Positions 10,988-21,556 of a DNA stretch of 64,000 nucleotides are shown here, in pieces. Under the pieces are notes generated by a model, which was given only the letters and a program-made list of their open reading frames with translations, did no database searches and was not told the origin of the DNA. Each line of letters begins with the position of its first letter. Positions within the stretch are counted from its first letter, which is position 1. The stretch comes from Orychophragmus violaceus. Lineage: Eukaryota > Streptophyta > Magnoliopsida > Brassicales > Brassicaceae. The stretch is taken from positions 10,251,357 to 10,315,356 of the forward strand of contig CM058236.1 of assembly GCA_030180135.1 (NCBI GenBank), written 5' to 3'. The translations under genes were made by a program, and so were the position numbers.

Positions 10988-12931
10988 CAGTCTGGCCGTC
11001 TAGCCAAGTGGGCAATAGAGTTAAGTGAGTACGACATCGAGTACAGAAACAGGAGAACCGCCAAGTCACAGGTGATAGCTGATTTCCTTGTCGAATTATC
11101 GCCTGAATTGGATGTCGGTACCGAGATAGAAGACAAAAATTGGAAATTATTCGTAGACGGGGCTTCATCCAAAAAAGGAGCCGGGATAGGGATACGTCTC
11201 ATATCACCAACCGGCGAGATACTAGAGCAGTCATTCAAACTGGGTTTCACGGCTTCTAACAACACAGCCGAGTACGAAGCTTTGTTAGCCGGTCTCAGAC
11301 TAGCCAGGTAAATCGGAGTACGACATCTCTTGGCCCATTGTGATTCCATGCTTGTAGCCAACCAGATCAACGGCGACTACGAAGCTAAAAATGATAGAAT
11401 GGAGGCTTACCGAAAGACGGCGTTGGAACTCACCAGTTCCTTCGAATTCTTCGACATTGTCCAGATACCAAGAAAGGAGAATGCCCCGGCAGATGCACTC
11501 GCGTCGCTGGCATCTAATCCCAATCTCTGTCGACGGATCCCGGTAGAAACGATCCATGAACCAAGCATCCCGCCCCCTGAGAGCAATCAAGAAGAACCTG
11601 AAGAAATAATCCCGAGTGGTGAGGACGACATATGCTACAATATTCAAGCAAAGGGCACAGACCTCATCGCTGTCCTAACCGGCGATAATAAAGACTGGCG
11701 ACTTCCTATAAGAGCATACCTGACAGAAGGAAAGCTCCCAGAAGATAAATGGGAAGCACGACGACTTAAAGTCAAGAGCGCGCGATACACTATACATGAA
11801 GGTATCCTCTACAAGTATTCTGCTAACAAGATCCTCCTCAGATGCATAAACGGAGATGAAGTAAGTCGGGTTCTCGAAGAAACGCACTCTGGAGCATGCG
11901 GAAACCACTCCGGAGGCAGGTCTCTCGCCCTCAAAATCAAATTGAACGGTCATTATTGGCCGACTATGATAACTGATTGCGAGACCTATTCTAACAAGTG
12001 TGAAAAGTGTCAGCGACATGCGCCATTCATACATCGACCTACAGAACTACTCACGACGTCAACCGCGGCTTACCCGTTCATGAGATGGGCAATGGACATC
12101 GTTGGACCGTTACCATTATCCAATCAAAGACGTTTTCTGCTCATTATGACCGACTACTTCACAAAGTGGGTAGAGGCCAAGGCTTACGTCGCAATCCACG
12201 ATGTCCAGGTTCGAAATTTCGTCTGGAAATACATAATATGTCGTTTCGGGCTACCTTACGAGATCGTCACAGATAACGGATCACAATTCATCTCGAAAGT
12301 ATTCGAAGGATTCTGCAAGAAGTGGGATATACGCCTTAGCAAGTCGACACCAAGGTATCCTCAGGGAAATGGCCAAGCCGAAGCTACAAATAAAACTATC
12401 ATTGCCGGCATCAAAAAACGCCTTGAAAGCAAAAAAGGAGTTTGGGCAGATGAGTTAGACGGAGTCCTCTGGTCGCATAGAACGACACCCTGCAGCGCAA
12501 CAAGGGCCACCCCATTCTCGTTAGCCTTTGGCGTAGAAGCAATGGTACCAGCAGAAGCTAACATTCACACTCTCCGCCGGTCTCTCATGCCGCACCATAC
12601 CGAGATCAATGAAAGGATGCTGATCCAAGCTCTTGACACCCTAGAGGAAGAACGGGATCGAGCCTTACTCAGGATTCAAAACTACCAACAGCTCGCAGCT
12701 CGGTACTACAACCAGAAAGTCAAGGAACGCCATTTTCAAGTTGGTGACTTCGTCCTCCGCAAAGTTTACGAAAACACCAAGGAGTGGAGAGCAGGGAAAC
12801 TCGGGGCGAAATGGGAAGGACCCTACAAAGTCACAAAAGTCGTCAAACCGGGAGTCTACGAGCTTGAGTCAATGAAAGGCAAAGCTTTACCTCGATCCTG
12901 GAACTCGGCAAGCCTGAAGGAGTACCACTAA
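10988..12931 (+). pseudogene. Tat-1 pol, part B: archaeal-type RNase H and integrase
   Basis: The text continues the interrupted first RNase H (GRLAKWAIELSEYDIEYR). A second RNase H domain follows with LFVDGASSKKGAGIGI (about 11145-11195), NNTAEYEALLAGL and CDSMLVANQI. A TAA stop at 11309-11311 breaks this domain, and the same frame continues after it. The integrase follows from about 11880. It has a zinc-binding HHCC region ending CEKCQRH, and catalytic Asp in MDIVGPLP (about 12095), Asp in VTDNGSQF (about 12272) and Glu in GQAEATNK (about 12380). The C-terminus GAKWEGPYKV...PRSWNSASLKEYH ends at 12931. A second archaeal-like RNase H is typical of the Tat clade. The integrase part is uninterrupted, but the whole is a pseudogene because of the stop, the upstream deletion and Copia-1. 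Confidence 0.92.
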
Positions 12932-13160
12932 GACGGCAAGGTTGGTTTCTTCGCCAAAAAAAAAAAAAAAAAAATGAATGAAATGTATTGAACTACGAGT
13001 GACTTGATTCTCCCTCGGGAGATACGTAGGCAGCCTTTACCGGCACAGTCACAAATCTAATAAAATCATCATTTTCTCAGATAGGTTACCGTCTTGAAAG
13101 CTATGCAAAGCCAAAACAGGTAAGTCCCTTCATTAATATTTAAATATATTTAATGATACT
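12932..13160 (+). other. Tat-1 spacer downstream of pol
   Basis: Non-coding, with a run of about 17 A at 12956-12974. No feature apart from the A-tract is recognisable. Confidence 0.6.
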
Positions 13161-13260
13161 AAAAGCCGAGTATTAACTCGCAAAAAGCCGAGTATTAACT
13201 CGCAAAAAGCCGAGTATTAACTCGCAAAAATCCGAGTTTTAACTCGCAGAAAGACGAGCA
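13161..13260 (+). repeat. 22 bp tandem array with CGAG/CTCG hairpin arms (Tat-1)
   Basis: About 4.5 copies with exact 22 bp spacing. Each unit reads AGCCGAGTATTAACTCGC plus A residues, so each carries a small inverted repeat CGAGT...ACTCG. Confidence 0.9.
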
Positions 13261-13274
13261 AACGACTCGCATCA

Positions 13275-13400
13275 TTAGCATCATGCCTCCTGGCCAGGGG
13301 CGTGGTCTTCCTTGCGCACGAGGTGCACATCGTGGTAAGGAAAAGCCGGGATTCGTCCCGCAAATTCTTCGCGGAAGGAGATAACAAATAAGTCGAGCAT
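13275..13400. other. Conserved block with stable hairpin, shared by Tat-1 and Tat-2
   Basis: This stretch matches 37575-37690 of Tat-2 almost base for base, although the surrounding non-coding text has diverged. It contains a five-pair stem CGGGA/TCCCG closing the loop TTCG at 13347-13360. The Tat-2 version keeps the stem with loop TCCG (37643-37656). The minus-strand frame across it is also similar in both elements, so a conserved antisense peptide is an alternative. A role in RNA packaging or dimerisation is a guess. Confidence 0.6.
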
Positions 13401-13474
13401 AAAAGACTCGCGCATTCTCCCGCCCTTAGAACAAAGCCGAGCATTTATAAGTCTCGCAAACCGCCTTACGACAA

Positions 13475-13720
13475 AAGTCGCTACATCGTTTAAATTTAAC
13501 GACAAGCTTAAAACGAGATTAGTCCGACTACCTAAAGTCGCTAAATCGTTTAAACTTGACGACAAGCTTAATACGAGATTAGTCCGACTACATGAAGTCG
13601 CTAAATCGTTTAAGATCAACAACAAGCTTAATACGAGATTAGTCCGACTGCCTAAAAGTCGCTAAATCATTAAGACGGCAAGCTTAATACGAGATTAGTC
13701 CGACTACTTCTAAGTTTGAT
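13475..13720 (+). repeat. 60 bp tandem array (Tat-1)
   Basis: At least four units containing GAGATTAGTCCGACTA, at 13515, 13575, 13635 and 13691. The spacing is 60, 60 and 56 bp. A weaker partial copy follows near 13800. Confidence 0.9.
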
Positions 13721-13997
13721 GGTGAGTTTCTAAGTACAAAAGTTTCGAACTAGCTACGAGCACGAAACCGACTAGACTCACTAAACAACAAACCCAAAAC
13801 ATGATTAGTCCGATTATTCAAAAATCGCTACTTGGTTAAAGTTACCGAGAATATTTTTAATGCGGGAACGCGACTTAATGGTGAAGATTGATCCAAATCT
13901 AAAACCGCCATTTCATTAAGTTAAAGGCTTAAATACATAATTAAACCAAAGGTTTACAAAAGCAAAAATAAACTTTAAAGAAAATAGGGCCTCCTCA

Positions 13998-16593
13998 GGT
14001 AGCTTCAGCTGTCGACTTCTTAACTTCATCGGTTTCGCTCTTCTCAACGTTCTGATCCTGTGCCGAGGGAACGCCTTCCAAAGCCGCGACCTCTGAACGG
14101 ACGGACGAGACAAGACCAGCAGGGACCGCCTCTGGAATTATCCCATGATTTGTTCCGAATTGGTCGACACCCGACGGAACAGGGGAGAAGAGTCATGGGA
14201 ACGATCGAGAAGAGGATGACGTAATGGAGAGAGAACAAGTGTGAGCTCCTCCTTCGTTACGACATTCATGTCGTCAAGCTCCGCGTCAGCCGCAACCTCG
14301 TCCGCGGCAACCTTGTCCAAAACGGCCTGAGGAATTGGCACGCCCTGCTCGCTAAGTGTGATCAGACACTTCTTAAGCCCAGAAATCTGAGCCTGCTTAA
14401 CCTGAAGAGCAACAGCACCCTCCTGGTCCTTGATGTAACGCTGAACGAGGTCAAAATGAGTCTGCGCCTTTGTCCTAACCGCGGCCTCGACTCTTTCCAT
14501 TTCCTTGCCGACCAGGTCAAGACAAGATTTTTGCAGCTTCTTCTTCTCCGACTTGAACTGGAGAAAGTCGGCCTTCGATTTCTCCTCAGGCTGCTTGAGC
14601 TTACCCTCGAGAACCAACTTGTTCTCTTCCAATACTTTCTTCTCCCCTTTGATCTTTTTGAGAAGGTCGTCCGGCTTGGTGACCGCGTCAGCCATCTTCT
14701 TTTGGGCCCAGGAACTCTCCAAGGCCACACGATTAGAGGCCGCAATCATCTGAAAAATAGCAAGAGGAACGTTATCTCGGCAAGCAATGTAAAAATCAAT
14801 AAAAAAAGGAGGGCTTAAAACTTACGGTAGCTTCAGCATGCTTCAACCGGACGATGGCATCCGAGTGAGGCAACTCCTCCAAGACCGGCCAGTCCGACTC
14901 GTTTCCCCTCACTCGCATACTGATAGGCGAAATTATGAATAGAAGGGCGAACTTCCCCTTCATTCACTTCACGCCTCGGACGTACCAGGACGAGCTCCTT
15001 GTTGGATTCAAAAGGTTTTAAGCCACCAGACGAATCAGAGACGGTCCCCTTAAAACTGTAGAGACGCTTCCACGGATCTTTCTGCTTAACGGGCTCTCCA
15101 GAAGCCGCCACCACAGCGGAAGCACTCTCGGCCGGCTTACCCATCTTGGGCACCTTTGACGGCTTATCTTGGACCGACTTGTCATCGGCAGGCCTTTTCC
15201 TTGATGGAGCCTTAGGCGGAAGATTGGAAGGATTCACCACTGGGGCAGTAGACTTCGCACCTACATCAGAATGACTGCCGCCTTGAGAAGAAGGAGCCTT
15301 ATCCTTGTCTTTTGACGATTTAGAGGAAGCAGGAGGTTTTGATGAAATCTCCTTGGAATAGTCCACAGAGTCAATTCTCTTAACTTTACCCATCCTCTTT
15401 GGCCTGACGAGTTGATCAGCAGTAACTTTCGCCTTGGTGTTCCACTTAACTGAAACAAAACAGGTCAGAACAAAGCATGGAAGAGAGTGGGGCAAGACGG
15501 TAAAACGAACCTGCAGAGATCCGCGGGAGGAACTTATTAATGCGCTCACGAGTAAGGTCTGCCCACTTGCGTATACCAAGAGCCTGAATCTGCTCGAGGA
15601 TAGGGAAGTAGTTGGCAGGATACGGCGGAAGGAAAGGATGTTGCACTGCAAAGACAAAAAAAGAATTAAGTAAATTGTCACGTTTAGGAGACAGCAAATT
15701 TGGGACGATATCTACCATAATCTGTATTCCAAGACGTCCTGATGAGTTCCGTATGCTCGTCAGGAACCACTAATGAGGATAGTTCAACAAAGAAGTAAGA
15801 TCGTTGCCAGTTGTTGATCTTCTTAGGCGCATCCGTCAGGACGCGGTTGCCGCTTTTGAATTTAACCGCAAAACACCTTGGGCTAGTAGCATTCATACGG
15901 TTAATTGACGTCATCTCCTCAAAAATCTGAGCAGTTATTGTAATACCGGCCTCAGCCCCTAGCACGAGAAGGCCGACCATGTGGCGCACCGCAACGGCTG
16001 AAAGCTGGGAGATGGCAATCTCGCGACGGTGGCAGTATGAAATCAGTAAGTCGGGGAGTGGGAACCAGCAACGGCAACCCCCAGTATCAGTATTGATGAA
16101 GTAAGATTCATAAAGCGTCATGTATCCCGGAGGCGGACTCCAGGGACGATCAAGTGGGAAGGGGATGACGACCTTGATCCGTGAATCCGCTCCGCAGTCT
16201 CGAAGCATGGATCTCACCGTAGTCGCAGTGGATTTGGTCCCGAAAACGTTGCCAAACATTTCGCTAGGATCAGTGGGCAATGTAGGAGGAACGTTATCTT
16301 CAGAACCGTCCTGACCAACATCGATGTCGTCCTCATCGTCATCAGAATCCCGTAGTTGAGGAATGATAAAAACTATCCCGGCCAGAACTCTCGGCAGCAT
16401 CGGTCTGACGGGATGCTTCACGACGACGTCGTAGCTCTTCTATCTCCGAATGAATGGGATGATTCCTCAAGTCGGACGAGGTACTCGAAGACGAAGGAGC
16501 AGAAGGAATAGATTGACGACTTGATGAATCTTCCGCAGACGAGACAGAAACGATCTCCTTGTCTTTGCTCGACGAACAACGGATCAAAGACAT
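13998..16593 (-). pseudogene. Antisense intron-containing gene of Tat-1 (aORF; putative gypsy-type transposon domain)
   Basis: A multi-exon gene lies on the strand opposite to Tat-1, between pol and the 3' LTR. The proposed exons on the minus strand are 16593-15716, 15645-15511, 15449-14826 and 14749-13998. The introns have GT...AG ends, with acceptors ending TTTGCAG, TTTCAG and TTTTCAG. Exon 1 starts MSLIRCSSSKDKE, is Ser-rich and acidic (DSDDDEDDID), and holds a region with PPPGYMTLYESYF and HMVGLLVLGAEAG. That resembles the Pfam family called putative gypsy type transposon (PF04195). Exon 3 is Lys/Ser-rich and exon 4 is strongly charged and likely coiled coil. Single-base frameshifts near 16370, 14915 and 14200 break it. 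Antisense extra genes are known in Tat/Retand elements; their function is unknown. Confidence 0.75.
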
Positions 16594-17071
16594 GATTTGT
16601 CGAAGAACAATGAAGAACACAAGCAAAAAACGAAGATTTGATCTAAAAACCTATAAAGCCCGAGGAGGAGCAGCGGCGGAGTAATGATCGGAAAATAAAT
16701 ATCGAGAGAGAGAGTATTACCTTCCAAAATTCTTCACTTGAGAGAAATGAGGAAATAAGAAGCAAGAAGGAACTATTTATAGTGAAAATGACGGCGCAGG
16801 AACCGAGGCACATCATTACCTAGGCGACGATTCATATTTCGCACCTACCCGGTGACCAAACCGAGAATCAATTCCGGTTTCACCGGATCACCATCGGTTC
16901 TAAAAACCGGTTCGCTTAAATCGCACCGTTCCGGACCAAGCTGGATTAGCCCGACAAGAACATGGGCCCAAACAGTGTCAGAAATCGCCAGACGAATATG
17001 GGCCCGACCAAATCATTTCTTAAACCATAGGTTAACTCCTCGTAATGATGACTTGTGTCCAAGTCGCCACA
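16594..17071 (-). other. Region upstream of the antisense gene
   Basis: No gene is seen. Minus-strand text near 16770 reads TATAAATAG about 180 bases upstream of the antisense start codon and would suit a promoter TATA box. The rest is Tat-1 3' region leading to the polypurine tract. Confidence 0.4.
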
Positions 17072-17086
17072 CTGGGGGGGGCTTAT
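17072..17086 (+). other. Tat-1 polypurine tract
   Basis: A run of eight G after ACT, then CTTAT, directly precedes the 3' LTR start TGTTGG. The same arrangement with a longer G run precedes the Tat-2 3' LTR. Confidence 0.8.
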
Positions 17087-17628
17087 TGTTGGAGTCAATA
17101 TTAGCACCTTCCTGAAAAGGCCTATTCATGAGTTTAGGTCGGCCCAGAAGGGAAAGTCGGAAATAAAGCCCAAGGCGGTAAAACCTAGGTTAAACCGAAC
17201 TCGGGCTAAAACCGGCTTACGCTAGGGTTTGGAGGGTGACTAGTCCGAAGGTGCCGCGCAAGAAAGTCGGTAAAAGGAAATATTCCGTATCAAGACGAAG
17301 CCGAGTTAAAAGGAAATATTCGTAATTATCTCTTATTTTCCTTATTATGATAAACCGACTTGTAACCCTATATAAGGGGACCCCGACTTTCAATAATAAT
17401 CACGCTTTTCTTACTACTTTGTGCCTGAAAGACTTTTAGAGCGAATTTAACCTAAATATCTCTCCGGCGACTTTAAGCATCCTTTTTACCGACTTCCGAC
17501 TTGGAAACACCGGTTACAAACCCTAATTCCCAAATCTCACCGCGTTCATTAATCCTTCTTTTAGAATCCCTAATTCACAAACTCTAAAACTCTTTCTATC
17601 TTTGGATAGACCGAGTTGAGATCTTACA
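17087..17628 (+). repeat. Tat-1 3' LTR
   Basis: 542 bp from TGTTGGAGTC to GAGATCTTACA. A TATA box (CTATATAAGG) lies at about 17368-17377. The start and end match those of the Tat-2 LTRs. The 5' partner is not in the window. Confidence 0.85.
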
Positions 17629-17639
17629 CCTAAGATTCA

Positions 17640-18302
17640 TATCTCAGTTCAACACTGTGGACTTTATAATCATTGTATGAATGGGTTGGATACATATAAA
17701 ATGATGCAATGTTTAGAATGGGAGCCCAATGGATCTTTTTACCAAAAACATCATGTTGAAACCAAAGAGAATGGTTTTGTGATTGATCATACACTAACTT
17801 TTGGGATTATAGATATGAAATTGGCTGCTGATATGGCTGATCCATCATTACCTCCTAATCCAAGGAAAGCAGTTTTTTATCGGCCCACAGTATCCCACTT
17901 GCTAGCGGTGAGTTTTATTTTTATCATATAGAAAAATCTGCAGGACTTTCTTACTGTTGCCTTCATATGCTAAACTGATTACTGGTCATATATGCAGGTC
18001 TTGGAAAGGATCTGTGATGAGCTCTCTCCAGAGAGTGTGATGTTGATATATCTATCAGCTTCAGGTTAGTTTCTTTATGTTGTCATTTGGAACTTCCAAG
18101 GCTGGCTACTTTTTTTGACATGTTGTATCATAAAATATTGGTAACGATTATCAAAGTGGTTCTGCCCGTGACAATGTTGCGCAACCAGAGAGCTCTTTCA
18201 GTTCAAGCAGAACATCAAAAAGCAAGCTGCTTGCCCGAGCTTCCCAAGAACAAAAGAGTTACAAGTCAGAACCTCTTAGCAATGGACATAAATTTTCTGA
18301 AG
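17640..18302 (+). pseudogene. Fragment of a host SCAI-like gene
   Basis: Three exon-like pieces on the plus strand recall the plant homologue of SCAI, a conserved nuclear transcription-cofactor family protein. Piece one (to 17907) contains MMQCLEWEPNGSFYQK and SLPPNPRKAVFYRP and ends at a GTGAGT donor. Piece two (17998-18064) follows a TGCAG acceptor and reads VLERICDELSPESVMLIYL. Piece three (18141-18302) reads DYQSGSARDNVAQPESS and KSKLLARASQEQKSYK. The acceptor before piece three lacks AG, so the copy is decayed. The upstream end is cut by the Tat-1 LTR and the downstream end fades into AT-rich repeat. Either Tat-1 inserted in the gene or this is a captured fragment. Confidence 0.7.
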
Positions 18303-18337
18303 GTTATTTATTTCTTTTAATGTTTTGTACGAGAGGA

Positions 18338-19897
18338 GGTTCTTACTACTAAATAATGTTTAGGAATTGTTATACCTAAAACTAATTTATTTTACTAAAT
18401 TATGTTTTTGGTAACTCCTATACATGGGTGTTAATATACAAAATTTAATTTCTGTTTTTTAGTCGAATATTATATTTATTTTTATGTTTTGTACTGGACA
18501 AGTTTATTACTACAAACAAAAGGAGTGACTCGAAACATTTACAGCTTTTTAATCGGATATTATATTTATTTTTCAACACTATATTCTTAACAAAAAAATA
18601 TAATAACTTCATGGTCAAAGTCTCAAAGGTGTGTACCAAAGTCAAGATTTTGATAATAATATGTGAAAAACAATAAATAATACTGTAATTTAATAGGATT
18701 TCTGCTTTTAATCATATCGAGATAATTTTTAGGATTGCTTATACATAAAACTTACTTTTTACTAAATATTTTTTTGGTAATTACAATACACGGGTTTTCT
18801 ATTACTACTGGTGTTACTATTAGTAAAAATATATATTTTTTAATAAATATTCTTTTCAAAAAGAAAAATTGTATTAAGTATAACTAGAAATTATTGGATT
18901 CAGTCAGAGTAAAATATATAGAGAAATATACAAAGTTAAATTTTATTTATTTTGCATTAATGTTTAAAAATAAATAAATTATAAATGAACTAATGAATTT
19001 AAATAGACATGTGTTATTTTTCATGAAGTTAAATGGACGGGTCTAAATGGGTCTTAAATATAAAGAGTATAAACGGGCCAAATCTGCCCATTTTAACATC
19101 TCTATGTAACCCAAATAAAAATTTAAAAACAAAAACTTAAAATTAATTTTTACTAAATAGTTTTTGCAAGAAGAAAACATGTCTTAAATAGATGTGAAAT
19201 ATTGAATTCAATCGGAATAAAATGTATAGAGAAATATACAAAGTTAAATTTCTGTAATTTTGTATTAATATTTAAAAATTATAAACAGACCTAAAAATTT
19301 TAAATAGGTATGTATTACTTCTGTCGAAATTAAATGGTAGATCTAAATGGATTTTAAATATAATCAATCTTGTCTTTTCGTTTATATATTTAAAAATAGG
19401 TAACAAAAACAAAATAGAAACAAAATATATAAATTCAACATTTAGATAAAAATAAAAGAAAAAGATAAACAAAAATATGTAATTATAAAAAATATCGACG
19501 CTATATAATCCAAAAATAAATAATTTAGTATACATCCAAAAACTATTTTACATGGATTGAGTTTAAATCTAAACATATTTATTGCATTATAACATCCATT
19601 TAAAAATAACAAAAATAGAAACAAATTCTAATAAAATTCACATTTAGATAAAAATAATTTAAAAGATATAAAATGTGTATTAATAATAAACACAATAAAA
19701 TTATCTTTCACGCTATATAATCTGAAAAAGAATTAATTTTGTAGATCCAAAAACTAGATAAAATCTCTTTTAGCTGAAAGAATAAATAAGTAAAATAAAT
19801 GATACTATAAAACCATTAAATGATCTTGAATACAAAAAAAAACAAACAAAAAAATAATCAAAGCAATATTCCGCGCTAAGTGCGGATCAAAATCTAG
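18338..19897 (+). mobile_element. Probable non-autonomous Helitron (3' end visible)
   Basis: The right end shows a short hairpin CCGCgctaaGTGCGG followed by ATCAAAATCTAG and a T, as expected for Arabidopsis-type Helitron termini (CTAG end before T). The interior is very A/T-rich. It contains diverged internal repeats, for example TATAGAGAAATATACAAAG at 18917 and 19227. The left end is uncertain. TCTTACTACTAAATAATG near 18340 is only a candidate, and the base before it is not the expected A. No coding region is credible. Confidence 0.6.
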
Positions 19898-20180
19898 TTA
19901 ACTATGAAAACATAAATATTTTACCCCGTCACCAAAAATAATAGTTCCAAAAATAGGTGTTGGAGTCTTTGGATCAGTGGTATCATCATCTTTAAGGACA
20001 TCATGACCGGTTCATACCCTACAAATCTTGTAATATTCATTTCCGTAAACCGCATTTTCCTTTGTAATAAAGACTATAAACTTAAAAGTTTTTTTAATTA
20101 AATGTGTAAGGGGCATTTGGATCTTACATCTGTTGAGAAGAGAAAAAATTCATGAACAATCTAGTTTATGTAATTCAAAT
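19898..20180. other. Unassigned AT-rich stretch
   Basis: I see no gene. The short G/C-richer piece near 19960-20060 could be a decayed exon, but I cannot name it. Confidence 0.4.
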
Positions 20181-20490
20181 TAAATTAAAATAAAATATTT
20201 GTAGCTCTTCTAACGAATCACCAAATATGTCGGCAACAGATTGTGGCACAATTTTCTTAGCAATAGTGTCGAGTAGCATGAAGTTGGTGTGATCCATCAC
20301 CATAGGACAAAGTTTAAACATAAATTAAGCATAAATAAACAATGCAATTAAATACTACTAGTTAGTGTATGATTAAAAACTTTGGTGACTAGGAAAAATA
20401 TTATATAAAAGAAAATACCTTAAAGAAACACTTGTCACATTTTTAGTACAAGTAGTACACCGGAAACAAGAGTAGTAGTTCGAGAATTAG
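20180..20490 (-). pseudogene. Fragment of an RPA-like (OB-fold) gene
   Basis: On the minus strand two exon-like pieces suggest the C-terminal zinc-binding OB domain of a replication protein A large-subunit-like gene. Around 20450-20420 the text reads CTTCTKNVTS, recalling the CxxC half of the zinc site. Around 20310-20200 it reads DHTNFMLLDTIAKKIVPQS, which has the pattern of an OB-fold strand followed by the ...LFD...L.G.S motif. RPA-like proteins are frequent in plant genomes and in autonomous Helitrons, and a Helitron end lies 300 bp away. The assignment rests on a few residues. Confidence 0.4.
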
Positions 20491-20689
20491 CTGATATGGA
20501 CTCAGATTTTGGTTTAAATTTTTTTTTTTTTTGCATTTGTTGCATCCAAAATAATAAAATGACCAATCATTATCTATGACGTAAATAATACAAAATATTC
20601 TGCATTTCTCAACCTGTGAATATTAGATTTCTTAGTCAAATTCAATATAAGCGTATTCTATATTAAAAAAAAAAGATAAACCTTTAATA

Positions 20690-21551
20690 AAAGTATTACA
20701 TAAGTGGTAATTACCTCTAATGAGGACATCAAGTCATCATCAACCAAGCAGCTTAGAGAAGAGTTCTTTCGTCCGGTCCATGCCCATGGGGAGAAGCAGT
20801 TTGAACGTATAAGAGACATATATGCATGTTTTGGAGCATATCTACTTAACCAGAAGGATCTAAGCTACAAGCCAACTTGTTCCAGAAACCTAACTCATCA
20901 AGGAGTTATCACGTGGTGGAATTGTTTCAAAAGCTTTCCACATGAAAAATATAATCAAGTTACAACTCAGAATATTTTTAATGCATCCGATGGAGACATA
21001 CGACCACATATGGAAGCCTTACAATTCAATAAGGATGAATCAGGCAACAAAGAGACTTGTTCTGGAATCGTGATTAATCCAGGAGAGTTGGAATCAGTCC
21101 AATCCTGTTTTTGATGTGTAAGCTATTCAATTTACAAAGTAGGTGATCTCCAACTTATCCGATTTGGATATATGTGCCTTAATTGAAGGATTCAGGCCAA
21201 ACCATAAGGAATTAAGCTTCGAACCGACTTGTTCTGGAATCTTGGTTCATCAGATAATCATAAAAAATTGGAATCTTACCAAGAACAGTTTTGTTTGGAA
21301 AGATATTTGATTTATAAACCAAGGGAATCTACACTTGCTTTATTTGGAGTGTCACGAGTTTTGTCAGCATCAAACATACTTGTGGCGACCAGGAGAGTTT
21401 GATAAATTTACAGAAACACCTATATACATCCTACCATGCACCATCACCCAGAGGATTAGGCGAATCCTTTCAGTTCTCTACCTTCTCAAGCTTTCAAGAT
21501 ACAAGCTAACGGCTATTTTCCTTGTTTGGACAGATTTTCACTTAATGCTTC
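20690..21551 (+). repeat. Old repeat with internal ~55-170 bp degenerate repetitions
   Basis: A frame of 136 codons (20704-21114) uses a non-ATG start and matches nothing I know. The theme ACTTGTTC(C/T)(A/G)GAA(T/A)C followed by a TCATCA-like tail occurs three times, at about 20875, 21055 and 21225. This points to a decayed repetitive sequence rather than a gene. It joins 29887 onward once the Athila-like element is removed. Confidence 0.4.
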
Positions 21552-21556
21552 AACAG
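21552..21556. repeat. Target-site duplication AACAG, left copy (Athila-like element)
   Basis: AACAG directly precedes the left LTR at 21557 and recurs at 29887-29891 right after the right LTR. Confidence 0.93.

Larger units (their letters stand above)
1528..17628 (+). mobile_element. Tat-1: Tat-type Ty3/Gypsy LTR retrotransposon, 5' part missing, interrupted by Copia-1
   Basis: The element reads, in order: RT and first RNase H (1528-2887), Copia-1 insertion (2888-10982), second archaeal-type RNase H and integrase (10988-12931), tandem arrays (13161-13720), an antisense gene on the minus strand (13998-16593), a polypurine tract (17072-17082) and the 3' LTR (17087-17628). Two RNase H domains, an antisense gene upstream of the 3' LTR and arrays in the 3' region are known features of the plant Tat/Ogre/Retand lineage. 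The 5' LTR, gag and protease are absent from the window or deleted. At least three coding lesions (deletion at ~2076, stop at 11309, Copia insertion) make it non-functional. Confidence 0.85.
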
